The translations under genes and the position numbers were made by a program. From Ottelia alismoides (Eukaryota; Streptophyta; Magnoliopsida; Alismatales; Hydrocharitaceae), in the NCBI GenBank assembly GCA_037367405.1, contig JAZKJV010005553.1:1-64000 (forward strand): a DNA stretch of 64,000 nt, in the 5' to 3' direction. The notes under the pieces are model-generated. The model was given only the letters and a program-made list of their open reading frames with translations. It made no database searches and was not told the origin of the DNA. This document shows, in pieces, positions 10,270 to 20,743 of this stretch (within the stretch, counting starts at the first letter, position 1; every line of letters begins with the position of its first letter).

Positions 10270-12545
10270 ATGAATACTGATCCATCCATTGGGAATGAGA
10301 GTACTAATTTGGAAGATGCTCAAAAACACTTTAAGAAGCAAAACAAATTGAGATCAGAAGTATGAAATCATTATAATCGAATTTACAAAAAATAGAAAAT
10401 GAAGGACAAGGATGTTGAAGTTGAGGTGGATGTATTGTGGGCTAAATGTAAACATTGTTTCAAAGAAATTCGTCATGGTACTGGTGCGAGGGCAACACAT
10501 TTATCAAATCATTATAAAAGGTCTTGTCCAAAAGTATCAAAACTTGAGCCTGTTCAGTTGTTGATGCAATCATTCACGAAAGTCAATGGAAGTAGCACAC
10601 TCATGAATTACACATTTGATGATGAACATAGCCAGTTGTTGCTTGCAAAGGCTATTATGGTACATGGGTATCCTTTCAGTATAGTTTCACATGTTGCATT
10701 TCGTGCATATATCCATTCCATTCGTCCACAACACAAAATTCCATCACGAGCTACAATGGCAAAGTTATGTAAGGTGGTTTACATTGATGAGAAAAGAAGA
10801 TATACCAAATTTTTGAGAATCTTTCTTCACGAATGTCTCTCACTATGGATAAGTGGACCGCTTCTTCACATAACAAGTCTTACCTCTGCATTACAACACA
10901 CTTTATTGATGATTCTTGGGAATTACAAAAAAGAATCATAAATTTCATCAACGTAGATGGGTCAACTGGAGTGTATATTAGTCGCCATTTTTTGTCACGT
11001 ATGTTTGAATGAGACATCGACGAAAAATTATTTACAGTCACCGTGGATAATGATAAGGCGAATGATGTGGCTATCCACCATATTAAAACTCGTCTTGGTG
11101 ATTCCTTGCCATGCAATGGATTATTTTTTCATGTGAGACGTGCTGCTCATGTCATTAATCTTGTTGTCCAAGATGGACTGAAAGTTATATCAAGTGCAAT
11201 ACAAAGAGTTCGTCTTGGTATCAAATATGTCACTTGTTCACCACAAATAGAAGCTATGTTCAATGAGACAACACAACAGGTTGATCCACAGTTAAAGAAA
11301 AGTTTGGCATTGAATTGTTGCACGAGGTGGAATTCTACTTACGTAATGTTGGCCACTGCCTTCGGATACAAAGCTGTTTTTAAAAGGTTTGGAGATGCCA
11401 ACTTTGTTCATGCGCTGAGTGATGATGAATGGGAATACGTAAGGAAGGTGGGAGAATGCTTGAAACACTTTTATGATGCTACAAGTTGTTATCTGGGTCG
11501 AATTATGTGACATCCAATCTTTTCTTTGTCGAATTTTGTGAAATACAATTGTTTTTTGTGGAATGGTTGAAAAGTAATGATAAGATTATTATTTTTATGG
11601 CCACAATGATGAAATCGAAGTTTGACAAATATTGGGATATGCGCAATCAACTCTTGGCTATTGCCTCTATTTTGGATCATCGTTACAAGATTGAAGGCAG
11701 TAGAAATTTATTACATGGATCTTTATCCGAATGATGCAGATAAGAAAGTGACTGGACTTCAAAGTATCGTTAAAAATTTATTTCAGTCATATTCTTCTTT
11801 TGTTAAAGATCAAAGGGTTGGATCAAGGGCTGTCATTGTTTCTCTTCTTCCAAGTATTCCATTAGAAAAGAGAAAGAGCATATTTGCTTAAATCATGGAT
11901 GAAGAAGATGTTGAGCCTTCAAAATCTGAGTTGGATGAATATCTAGAAGAGAAGTGTTTAAAATGGAAGGATGATTGTGGAAGCAACTTTGATATTTTGG
12001 GATGGTGGAAACAAAATGTTGGAAGGTTTCCTATATTTGAGAAAATGGCAAAAGATATTCTTGGGGTTCCTGTGTCAGCTGTTGCTTCAGAATCTGCTTT
12101 TAGCGCTGGCGGTCGAGCAGTAGATGCATATTGCAGCAATTTGGGTGTGGCGATGGTAGAGGTATTATTATGCGCGCAGGATTAGTTGAAAGATGAATTC
12201 AAAGGTACGACCAATGCTTATAATATTTTCATTTTATTGTGCATTCATCATATAATGTATACTTCATTTTTTTGAAATTAAGATACAACAAATCCTTTGT
12301 CTGAACAAGAAGTGGTAGAAGACATGCAAAAATTTTCATTTAAGTATAGTTTTTTAATGAAAATATTTATTTAACTTTATTATATGATATTCTTTTGATT
12401 TTCTTTTTTTCCATCTTGTAGTTGAAACAAATGAGAGTGTTGCCCATGAAGTAAATAATGAGAATGTTGAAAACGAAGAATATGAGAATGCTGAAAAAGA
12501 AGGATATGAAACAGATAGAATGGAAAATGAATTTTGGTATAATTA
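10270..12545 (+). pseudogene. hAT-2 BED-finger transposase, broken
   Basis: Pieces occur in order but in several frames. 10399-10830 holds the BED finger (CKHCFKEIRHGTGARATHLSNHYKRSC region) and linker. 11043-11510 holds the catalytic core (AAHVINLVVQDG, NCCTRWNSTY). 11486-11891 covers the middle, and 11895-12185 carries the C-terminal hAT dimerisation domain with FSAGGRAVDAYCSNLG. Frame changes lie near 10800, 11510 and 11690, and a stop follows 11888. An acidic tail continues at 12420-12545 after an AT-rich gap, possibly a separate exon. Upstream sequence from 10270 resembles an N-terminal extension shared with hAT-1. Confidence 0.88.
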
Positions 12546-13008
12546 ATTTACATCATAGTTTTTTTATATTTATATAGATTTTATTCTTATCAATTATGTT
12601 TTTTTATAGGTGGTGCGGTATGGAGCATGGTAATTCGAAGAATGCTTTGACTTAGTCATTGATATTTATGGTTGAATGTTTGTAGACAATTTCTCTCTTT
12701 GGATGTTATTTGAAATGTTTGTTATTTGAAACTAGACATATTATCTTTGCTTTACGTCTGCAACTTTAATTTTTTATCATTACTTTACAAAATATTTATT
12801 TGTTTCCATTAAACCCTTTTATTGCATTATTCATTATTATATTATTGTATCATATTAAGTTAAATTTCATATTCAAGTCATAAGATAGAAGTTATGCGGA
12901 AGTAGTCGCTGTTTTGGCTGGATGTTGGGGTGTTAGGGTGGATGACTGGATGGGGGAGGGGGTGTTGGGGTGTCGTTTCCCAAGGCTGATGGCCTTAGCA
13001 GCTAACAG

Positions 13009-14393
13009 GTGGCGCGGCTGGCGGAGGTGGCGGACTCGGGGTCATGGGCCCCTATTTTTCTTTCGGTTCTGTCGGATCATCGGCTGGAGGATTTCTTGCA
13101 GTTGCAGTCGGAGGTTCCCTCTCCGGGTGAGATGTCTGGTGAGCCGGACCATTTTGAGTGGGCGGATGGGAGATTCTCTGTGAAGAATGCCTATTGGAAG
13201 CTGTATGGTGGGGGAGTAGGGCGCGATGGAGACCTCTATGCAGACATGAAAGTGATTTGGGCAGCCAAGATTCCTACTCGGGTTAAGCTGTTCCTATGGT
13301 GTCTAAGGAGAAACTGCCTGTGTGACAAAGTAAGGAGGGGAAGACTGTTTGGCGTGGCAGACCTGAACTGTGATAGATGCGAGGGGTTTTTGGAAGACGC
13401 GGAGCACATCTTCTTCGGCTGCATGTCTTCGGTGCAGGTTTGGGAATCATTGGGGTTGACTTGGGTCCAGGCATCCGGCTTGGAGCATTTCTGGAGATCT
13501 ATTCGGTCGGTGGGTCTTGGGTCCTCAGACAACGTCTCAAGTAGGGTTGAGCATGGGCCGGGTTTGCCTTAGCCTGGCCCAAACCTATTTTGGTATATGG
13601 GCTAACGGGTCGGGCCCTAGGCTTGTTTATTTTTAAAATATAGGCCCAAACCCGAACTCGGCCCGAAGATTATTGGGTCGGGCTCGAGTCGGGCCGTCCC
13701 ATTTAGATGCCCCAGTTTTTATCTCAAATGCATCTAAAAATAGATGCATATTTTGCATCTGAAATAGCAATATATGTATTTGATACGAGTTCGTAAAACC
13801 TATGTTAATGAAGCACGACATCCAGTTTCATAGAGAATGCATATTGGAGTAGTTCCGGATTGTTTGGAAATAACATTAAGACGACGAATGTTTCCTTGAT
13901 CAGAACCTTGTTGCAAAGATCAGCAGCTATAACCTTCCAGTCTTAGCAGATGATATCAATACAAAGGTAACAAATAAATGCAATATGAAACTTGTATATT
14001 TGGTAATTTTAATTGGTATATAATTTATCTTTGTTAGAGTTGTACGCTATCAATCTTAGTAACTATATGTAGGATTCAGTCTATCGGGCTTTGCGGGTTT
14101 GGGCCCTATGGGGCCCGAGCCTGGCCCGAAATTGCAAATGGGCCCAAAACAAGGCCCGAGCCCAGCCCATTTCAAGTGCGGGCTCGGGCTCGGGTCGGGC
14201 TAAGCGGGCCGGATTTCGGGTCGGGTTGGGTTGGCCTGGCCCAATGTTCAACCCCCTAGTCTCAAGGCCATTTGCCATTCTTTGGGCTATATGGGCTGGC
14301 AGGAATGATAACATATTCAAGGGACAACGGTTTTATTATGAGAATGTGCTCGCGCATTGTAATGCTTTGTACAATTTTTGGATATCCAACTGA
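13009..14393 (+). pseudogene. LINE-B ORF2 C-terminus with zf-RVT domain
   Basis: The frame 13009-13540 carries FSVKNAYWKLYGGG, WAAKIPTRVKLFLWCL and the zf-RVT cysteines (NCDRCEGFLEDAEHIFFGC), the usual end of plant L1 ORF2. The coding sequence continues after the MITE with AILWAIWAGRNDNIFKGQRFYYENVLAH and a stop at about 14393. Taking the MITE out joins the two halves without an obvious loss. The RT itself is absent. Confidence 0.9.
13542..14258. mobile_element. 717-bp hAT-type MITE with gggttga ends
   Basis: A perfect 8-bp duplication gtctcaag (13534-13541 and 14259-14266) flanks imperfect inverted ends, tagggttgagcatgggcc on the left and ggcccaatgttcaacccccta on the right. The ends are rich in gggcccgag motifs and the middle is AT-rich without coding sequence. 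TSD length and gggtt-type ends fit a non-autonomous hAT. It splits the LINE-B ORF2. Confidence 0.88.
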
Positions 14394-14834
14394 TGTACCT
14401 CTTTGTTATTAATTAAAGAGTTGGTGTGGTAAAAAAATGCGGAAGTGGTCGTCAAATAATCAGGTATGTTTTTATGTATAATTTTTTATTGAAATATTCG
14501 TTTGGATATTCACATTCGTTCGTAAAAGATTCGTATCCGTATTCGTATTCGTATACGTTAAATTTCATATTCAAGTCATAAGATGGAAGTTATGTGGAAG
14601 TGGTCGCCAAATAATCAGGTACGTTTTTATGTATAATTTTTTATTGCAATATTCGTTTGGATATTCAATTCGTTCGTAAAAGATTCGTATCCGTATTCGT
14701 ATTTTAGGGATATGGATCTTGATTTTTTACATTCGTGTAACATTCGTATTTGTATTCGTAAAATAAAATGAATATGGTTATGGTATGACCTGAATTCGCA
14801 TTCGTATTCGTTCGTTTGCATCTTGAGTTCCCGA

Positions 14835-15600
14835 TCTTCTACAAAGAGTTATGGGAGATGGTCAAAGAGGATATTCTGGCTATGGTGCAGGATTTCAGGG
14901 AAGGCGACCTGGGATTCGATTGTCTTAGTAAGCCTCTGCTATTTCTATTGTGAGGGAGATCCCCACCAGAGTAGAAGACTTCAGGTCCATTGTGCTTTTG
15001 AATGGGATCAATCTAATTATCGCCAAATCCCTTGCCAATCGTCTTCATTGTATACTTGATCATATAATCTCGTCGGAGCAGACTGCATTTATACCTTGGT
15101 GATCTAAGGGTGATGGTTGTGTTCTTGCATCTGAGATGGTGCTTGACTGGAAAAGGAATCAGACGAAATGGGTGTTATGGAAGGTGGACTTCCATAACCT
15201 TCCATAACACCTTTAGGGAGGCCGACTTCTCCAAGGCGTACAACTATATAGACTTCCGCTTTCTTTGGTCATCTTTGGAGAAGAGAGATTTCCCACCTTT
15301 ATGGATCTCATGGATGAAACACTGTATCACGCCGACGTCTTATGCGGTCTTGGTGAACGGATGACCGGAGAGCGGTTACTTCCAACCAAAACGTGGGATT
15401 CGACAGGGATGTCCTCTTGCTCCCTTATTATTTGTGATTGTAGCAGATGCTTTGGTAGTGTTGATGAGGCTGGCGGCGGACAGTGGACTATGTCAAGGCT
15501 ACTCTAAAGAAGACATTGAGATACCTATCCTTCAATATGCGGATGGCATTGTTATATTCTTAGTTGGAGGGGTAGAACATGCGAGAAGGGCCTAAACTAT
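14835..15600 (+). pseudogene. LINE-A ORF2 reverse transcriptase core
   Basis: Resumes after the second gttcccga with EFPIFYKELWE. In mixed frames it shows the proline-containing fingers motif region (near 14990), FSKAYNYIDFRFLWSSLEKRDFP, YFQPKRGIRQGCPLAPLLFV and QYADGIVIFL. The last is the catalytic motif, normally F/Y-ADD; here the second Asp is Gly, which should abolish polymerisation. A short local duplication (ttccataaccttccataaca, about 15190) breaks the frame. Confidence 0.85.
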
Positions 15601-15601
15601 T

Positions 15602-16800
15602 ATGGATATTTTTGGGGACATCTCAGCCGAAGATTATAAATCAATTGTTATTCCTTTTGGTCTTGATCAGAGGGAGGTGCATGACATTTGTAATCTTGTG
15701 AGGTGTTTGCATTGGACGTTGCCCGTCACTTACCTGGGTCTCCCTTTAGTTGATGGTTGTCTCCGCTCGGTTGAATGGATGGTAATTAAGAAGCTAGAAA
15801 GCAAATTGACGGGTTGGAAAGCGCGAATGATATCTAAGGGATGGAAATTGGTCATTTTTAAACATGTTCTTTCTGTCATTCCTATCTTCTTTAGCTCCAT
15901 GAGGCTCATACTGATTGGTATACGAACGGAAATCGAAGGCTTAATGAAACGCTTCTTCTGGTCAGATGGCAAGCAGGAGAAACGTGGATTATATCTAGTG
16001 GATTGGGAAATGATGATGCACAAGAAGGTGGATGGCGGGCTTGGGATACTAAATCTTGAACATACGAATAAAGCCCTCCTTTGTAAATGGGTTCTTAGAA
16101 TCTGGGGGGACAATGAAGATATGGCTTGCAGATTGATTCGGAAAATTTATGGGATCCAAGACTCCTTGATTACTATAGCTATTAGATATCTTTCTTCGCT
16201 CTGGACATTTATCATGCATATCCTTCCTGATTTAAGGAAGTCCTTCAACCAGTTGTGAGAATGGTGAGAGCTTCAGATTCTGGATGGATAACTGGACGGG
16301 TCTGGGTGCATTCAAGGAGCGATACCCATGCCTCTTCTCACTAGCAGATAGCTAAGATGCTCGACTTTATGAGATATGTGAGGCGGGATCTTGGTGTCCC
16401 CAATTTACCTCGGGCTTCTTGGACCAACGTTTCATTGAATACCCGGCATTTCTTGAGGATGTGGCTGAGTATGAGGGACTCAACAATTTTAGAGATCATT
16501 TTGCTTGGACAGATGGTAAATTTTCGGTTAAAAGAGCCTATCGCTTCTTTGAACACGATCATGATACCTTGCATATTAGCCGCACTGGTGTCTACAAACT
16601 CATTTGGAAGCAAAAAAAGTCGCAAAGGATCATAAATTTTTTATGGCTGCTAAAACACGAAAGGTTGCTTACCAAAGTTCGTCGGGACATAATTCTCCCT
16701 ATCGGTGACATCATCTGTGAAAGATGTGGTAAGGAGCAGGAAGACTTGGAGCATCTTTTTTACATGCAGAACCTCAAGAGCAGTTTAGGATAAAGTGGAC
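15602..16800 (+). pseudogene. LINE-A ORF2 thumb and zf-RVT region
   Basis: The frame 15602-16258 is 218 codons of typical L1 sequence after the catalytic motif (YLGLPLVDG, LTGWKARMISKGWKL, MKRFFWSDGKQEKRG, KVDGGLGILN). 16419-16793 carries FAWTDGKFSVKRAYRFFEHDH and zf-RVT cysteines (ICERCGKEQEDLEHLFY). Two frame changes separate them. Confidence 0.88.
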
Positions 16801-17029
16801 ATTTCCTAGCTCAGGATGGATTGCAGTGGTACATTTTAGGATTCGATTATGATGGCATGTGGTAACTCGCAGGACGATGCCTCTCCAGCCTTTGCAATCA
16901 TTTGGACCTTGTAGTGTGCTAGGAATGAATTTATTTTCATGACCAATGGTTTTACATCGAGAATGTAATTATACACTATAGGGGACTTGCATCATGCTGG
17001 TCCTGTATATGATTCCTGTTTATTTAATG

Positions 17030-17098
17030 TAATACAAGTTGTGCGGTGAGTCCCATCTTGGGAGCTCACCCTCTTTTTTCCTTAAAAAAGATTTTTTT
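17030..17098 (+). other. LINE-A 3' hairpin and A-rich tail
   Basis: ggtgag (17045-17050) pairs with ctcacc (17065-17070), with an inner ccca/tggg pair between them. A pyrimidine run and cttaaaaaag follow. The same stem-CCC-loop-GGG-stem plan is seen at the 3' end of the antisense L1 at 63848-63871, so it is likely an RT recognition element. From 17099 to 17266 there is no recognised feature. Confidence 0.6.
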
Positions 17099-17266
17099 TT
17101 GCATTCAGCCATGGGTCGATCCGACCTAAGCCCTGAACTGGGGTTTTTAGAACCTCGGCCCGGTTGGCCCATCCCGCACTTTGGTCAGGTCTATGCATAG
17201 GTGGAGGTGAGCATCGATCACGCAGTAGTGCCATTGTAGGCCGAGCATTGGTTGGATAGATTGCAA

Positions 17267-17890
17267 CAAGATCGATCATATAGACAAGGCGTGTGCTACC
17301 CCATCACTACCTTGTTCCGATGTAACCACCCATGCCATCATAGGAGGGAGTGTATATTGCAAGGTCCCTGGGGAAATGTGTCGGAGTCTTTGCATGGGTG
17401 AGGCAAAACAAGAAGTTTTCACAAAGCTTTTTGGGTCACTGGTTTGGTGCAACAATGTTGGATCCATTGCTATTGATGGTATTATTCTGGGGAGGACTCG
17501 ATAGGGGAACTTCAATTTGTGTAAGTTCGTGTTGCTTGACGCGGAAAGATGGCATGAATGTGGATGCGATATGGTTGAGCGACGACAGGTTGTGCCTTGG
17601 GTTCTTTCCCGCAAAGGTGTGGACATAGGGATAGCTTCAGGATTGGATCAACTCTCAAGTCAAGTTTTTTGATGTCATCCTAGATTCCTATATGATTCAT
17701 CATTGGTAGATGAGAGATGGAGGTCTTAAGTATCGGGCGTCCTTCATCGAAACATAAGCTCAATGGCGGCATGACATGCTCTTTTCGGCGTTGGAGTGGT
17801 TGTGGATGTTAGTAATGGGATAAGATCGTGGGAAAGGATGTGGATGGTGATCAACATCGATGTTAGAATCTAAAGGAGCATGCACGGGTA
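17267..17890 (+). repeat. Repeat X2, LINE ORF1-like
   Basis: Uninterrupted counterpart of X1 (370-661 plus 5087-5420). It retains most of the zinc-knuckle pattern (FRCNHPCHHRREC near 17315-17353), put out of register by a one-base indel. Many frame breaks are present. It is followed by further ORF1-like sequence and then the LINE-C endonuclease, so it is probably part of LINE-C. Confidence 0.55.
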
Positions 17891-19008
17891 GAGATGTGCA
17901 TCGATCAGGCGGTTGTGCCGTTGTAGGTCAAGTGTTGGTTGGAGATGAGGAGATGCAACCTATGACGATAGCTATGGAGGTCATCCCAACGAAATTCACG
18001 ATGAAGGTCATGCAGCAATTATTGGATATTAATGTGGGCATTGATCATGAAAAAGCATTAGGGTTTCATGCCAATTTGAAAACCCCTACTTATTTGCAGT
18101 GATTTTTGGGGATTCAAAAGTGGGACCATCTTCGAGTGGCGCGAATTCGTTAATTAAATTCGAATCGGGTCGGATTCAGACTTATGATGCCTCTCCCGGG
18201 TCTGAGCTTAGTCATGCAACTCTAGTCAATTACATGTTGGCCCTCTCTTTCCATGATGGGTTCCGGGTTCACGGACTCGATTAGCGAATTGTTGCTCGAA
18301 AGGTTCCTAGGAGATTTTTTGAACCTTGAAGGAACCCTAGTTCCGTCAATGTTTTCTTGGCTGGGGGTCTGCTATTTCTGAACATGTTATTTATAAGGTG
18401 AGGGAATTCCATTGAGTTTTTGGGGTCCTAGTGGTTAGGAAAAAGGTGGGATCGTCTGGTGGAAGGCACTTGGGGACTGGATTTAAAGAGGCAATCATCG
18501 CAAAGAAAGATATGCTCATTTTCTATTAAAAAAGGAGATTTGGCACCCTAAGTTGGGAAATAAGAATTTAAGAGAAGGTCTCAAGGCTGGACGAGATGAT
18601 TGAGGATGCTTTTGATCCAAACCTGGTTTGGTCAATGAGAATGCATTGATGGAAGAATCTTAAGTTCTCTTTTGCGACCTTGAGGTAGGGTTTAAGGAAG
18701 CTAGACTTGGTGATGTTTTAACTGAAGAGAGCCTGGTAGATGAGCATGTCTTTGTGAATTAATTGGTATCTTGTGTCCAAGGCCTTAAATTTCGGATTTC
18801 GATTTCGTTTCATTGACTGATCAAAATGAAATTTCGATCGAATTTCGATCATTTTTTGAACTAGGGCCCCCAATATTCAGCCGATATAGGCCATTTTGGC
18901 TGAATTTCGATCACCTACCGAAATTGAAATTCGATCGAATTTCGGCGAAATTTGATCCCATGCTTGTGTCATGATTTAGATGGTGAGATCTATCCCCTTA
19001 GTTACCAA
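17891..19008 (+). pseudogene. LINE-C ORF1 remains and ORF1-ORF2 spacer
   Basis: Short frames such as 17860-18102 and 18099-18284 have no strong match. They are assigned to LINE-C because they lie between repeat X2 and a clear L1 endonuclease start on the same strand. Near 18580-18700 the sequence has the character of the stretch before ORF2. A MITE interrupts it at 18778. I cannot define a start. Confidence 0.35.
18778..18962. mobile_element. 185-bp palindromic MITE with atttcgatcg repeats
   Basis: A perfect 8-bp duplication cttgtgtc (18770-18777 and 18963-18970) flanks ends caaggcct...aaatttcg and cgaaatttgatcccatg, which are imperfect inverted repeats. The interior is largely self-complementary (gaaatttcgatcgaatttcg). 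It resembles the CGATAT MITEs at 7006 and 38778 in size, TSD length and CA-GG ends, but the repeat core differs. Confidence 0.8.
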
Positions 19009-19272
19009 ATGAAGCTAGCCTCATGGAATGTGAAAAGACTTGGCATGGCAGAGAAGAGAGCTAAGATGGATGCATTGCTGTCTTCATGACATGTGAACAT
19101 TGTATGCTTGCATGTAATAAAGATTGAGCACTAGATTAGTGCTGAATGGAAATTCGTTTATGGTCCATACATCTCCAAATTCTGGGCAGCTGCTACGACT
19201 AGGAGCTCTGGCGCCTGGTGGCATTGTGGTATGGTAGAATTGGGATATTTAGGATAGTTGATGATGTCGTCT
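19009..19272 (+). pseudogene. LINE-C endonuclease, N-terminal part
   Basis: Starts MKLASWNVKRLGMAEKRAK, the L1 endonuclease N-terminus (WN motif), and reaches ALWYGRIGIFRIVDDVV in a shifted frame. It stops where mitochondrial-type sequence begins at about 19273. The complementary C-terminal part is found at 30770-31150, so the insertion split one domain. An in-frame stop after LLSS shows earlier decay. Confidence 0.72.
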
Positions 19273-20347
19273 CCACTAACTTTGGGCTCAGCAGCTCTGA
19301 GAGCATGCCCCGCCCAATAGTGCCTTATTAGGCCGTGGAGACTCTCCGGCATTCCCTCTACCCTATGGGAAAGGACTTCATTGACAAGGGGACAAGGCCA
19401 CTAACCCCCATTGATAGTCTGTCGCAACAACCCACAGGAAATGCTTCCTCAACTGCTCGTTTTTCATAGTAGAAAGTAGAAAGTCGCAGAACCGCCACTT
19501 AGAGTACATCTTGGTCCCTGGAACGAGGGGGTCCGCGGGTTGATTAGCCATTTCCTAAAAGCACGCATTGGCTTCACCGGTCAGTTAGGACTGGGTCAAA
19601 TAGGGGAAGGATGCATAGTCCACAACCTCGGGTCTTCCCTTCTTTCTTCCTCAGCGACTAGGTCCACAAGCTCCTTGATCTCACCTGGGCACCTATCCTG
19701 ACTAGGTAGGCTCCGTACTCCTGACTTCATAAAATTGACGCAGGAGAGGAGGTTTACGTAGATTAATCAACCCTCAGCTCAGTCCTTTTTCTCAGCTCAT
19801 TTCTTTTCTCACAGCTCATTGCTTTTCCCTCTACCTCGCCCTTGATTAGAGAACCTCGCTACTGGAGTAGGCTTTCCCTTGAGGCTGGATGATCACGGAA
19901 TCATTCGTCACTATCAGCTGGTTGGAAGAGTGTACTAAGTCCTAGCTAGTACCCTTGCAACTGCGAACTAGAAGGGGCTAAGCCTCTTAACTCGACTAGG
20001 CTTCGCTTTTCGGCTACACCCTCTCTCTGCTTCGCTCCTACTCTATCTTACTGGTGACGGATGTTCCGAAAAGAATGAAATGCTTTTTTTCGGCATGCTC
20101 CTCAGATTTACGGATTCGCAGGGGGCTGTTCGCCCGCCCTACTCTGTTTCTTGACAATGACAAAGGCTTGCGAAACGGAGGGGAGCCTTGCTGCAAGGGC
20201 TTGGTAGCCGACAGGTCATCCCCCATAAGCGAGTTCGGGAGGGAGAAAATAGACCTAGGAGGATCTCGACGTGCTGTGCTATCCTATTCTCCTGTAGTCT
20301 CACACTGATACCACTCTCACACCTCTGATCCGATGTCTTCCACTTTA

Positions 20348-20483
20348 GATCCCAGGTGAAGAACGTCGTAGTTCGGTCCATATCCGGTGTGGGCCTTAGA
20401 GCATTGAGAGGACCTTTCCCTAGTACGAGAGGATCGGGAAGGACGCACCTCTGGTGTACCAGTTATCGTGCCCACGGTCAACA
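20348..20483 (+). rRNA. rrn26: Mitochondrial 26S rRNA 3' fragment
   Basis: Matches the conserved 3' part of large-subunit rRNA: gaacgtcg, gttcggtcc, gtgtgggc, ttagagcattgagagg and the sarcin-ricin loop agtacgagagga at about 20422-20433, then gtgtaccagttatcgtgcccacgg. About five bases are missing between gaacgtcgt and agttcggtcc compared with the usual sequence. The match ends at about 20483 in the middle of the gene, so it is a fragment and cannot make a ribosome. Plant organelle identity is by the cggtccatatccggtg form; bacterial origin is unlikely in this setting. Confidence 0.88.
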
Positions 20484-20743
20484 AGGTACCATGTAAGATT
20501 AGTATAGGCGAGTGGAATAAGAAGCTTAATAGAACGAGCTATTAGGCGAATGGAATAGGCGCTATGATCAGGCGGTGGAAGAAGAGGCTTAATAGGCGAG
20601 TGGAATAGGTCATTACGCGCTATGATCATGCGGAGAACGAGCGAGACCTTTTGCCTGAGAAGCTTCACGAACGTCTCACTGCTCAAAATCAGGTTGCGGC
20701 GGAGGACAAGAGAAGGAACATTGAATAGCGGCAGCGGTCGCGT

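Larger units (their letters stand above)
12909..14436 (+). mobile_element. LINE-B, 5'-truncated L1 insertion
   Basis: Flanked by a 15-bp duplication with one mismatch, atgcggaagtagtcg (12894-12908) and atgcggaagtggtcg (14437-14451). It ends in a run of A, the expected 3' end after target-primed reverse transcription. Only the C-terminal part of ORF2 is present, so it was truncated on insertion. A 717-bp MITE interrupts it. The site is the 3' subterminal region of hAT-2. Confidence 0.9.
12859..14711 (+). repeat. Duplicated 155-bp 3' subterminal unit of hAT-2, split by LINE-B
   Basis: The unit beginning gttaaatttcatattcaagt occurs at 12859-12908 plus 14452-14556 and again at 14557-14711. Both end in the cgtattcgtattcgt array. 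hAT-1 has one unit (about 800-960). LINE-B lies inside the first unit, so the duplication may be older than LINE-B, although the order is not proven. Confidence 0.8.
9177..14826 (+). mobile_element. hAT DNA transposon hAT-2 inside LINE-A
   Basis: Ends are tagggacgcaaacg and cgtttgcatcttga, flanked by a perfect 8-bp duplication gttcccga (9169-9176 and 14827-14834). The LINE-A ORF2 reads on across the insertion. Order on the plus strand: terminal repeat, subterminal cgaata array, GC-rich minisatellite, BED-finger transposase, acidic tail, LINE-B insertion, duplicated 3' subterminal region, terminal repeat. It is the opposite-orientation sister of hAT-1. Without LINE-B and one duplicated unit it is about 3.95 kb. 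The transposase is frameshifted. Confidence 0.93.
5780..17098 (+). mobile_element. LINE-A, L1-type retrotransposon, interrupted
   Basis: ORF1 with CCHC fingers, then an endonuclease, RT and zf-RVT region occur in order on the plus strand, ending with a hairpin and an A-rich tail near 17098. Two insertions split it: a MITE at 7006-7221 and hAT-2 at 9177-14826. Removing them gives about 5.4 kb, a normal plant L1 length. The ORF2 reading resumes across hAT-2 (LDGFPI ... EFPIFYKELWE). Frameshifts are frequent and the RT catalytic ADD reads ADG. The 5' end is approximate and no flanking duplication was found. Confidence 0.85.
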
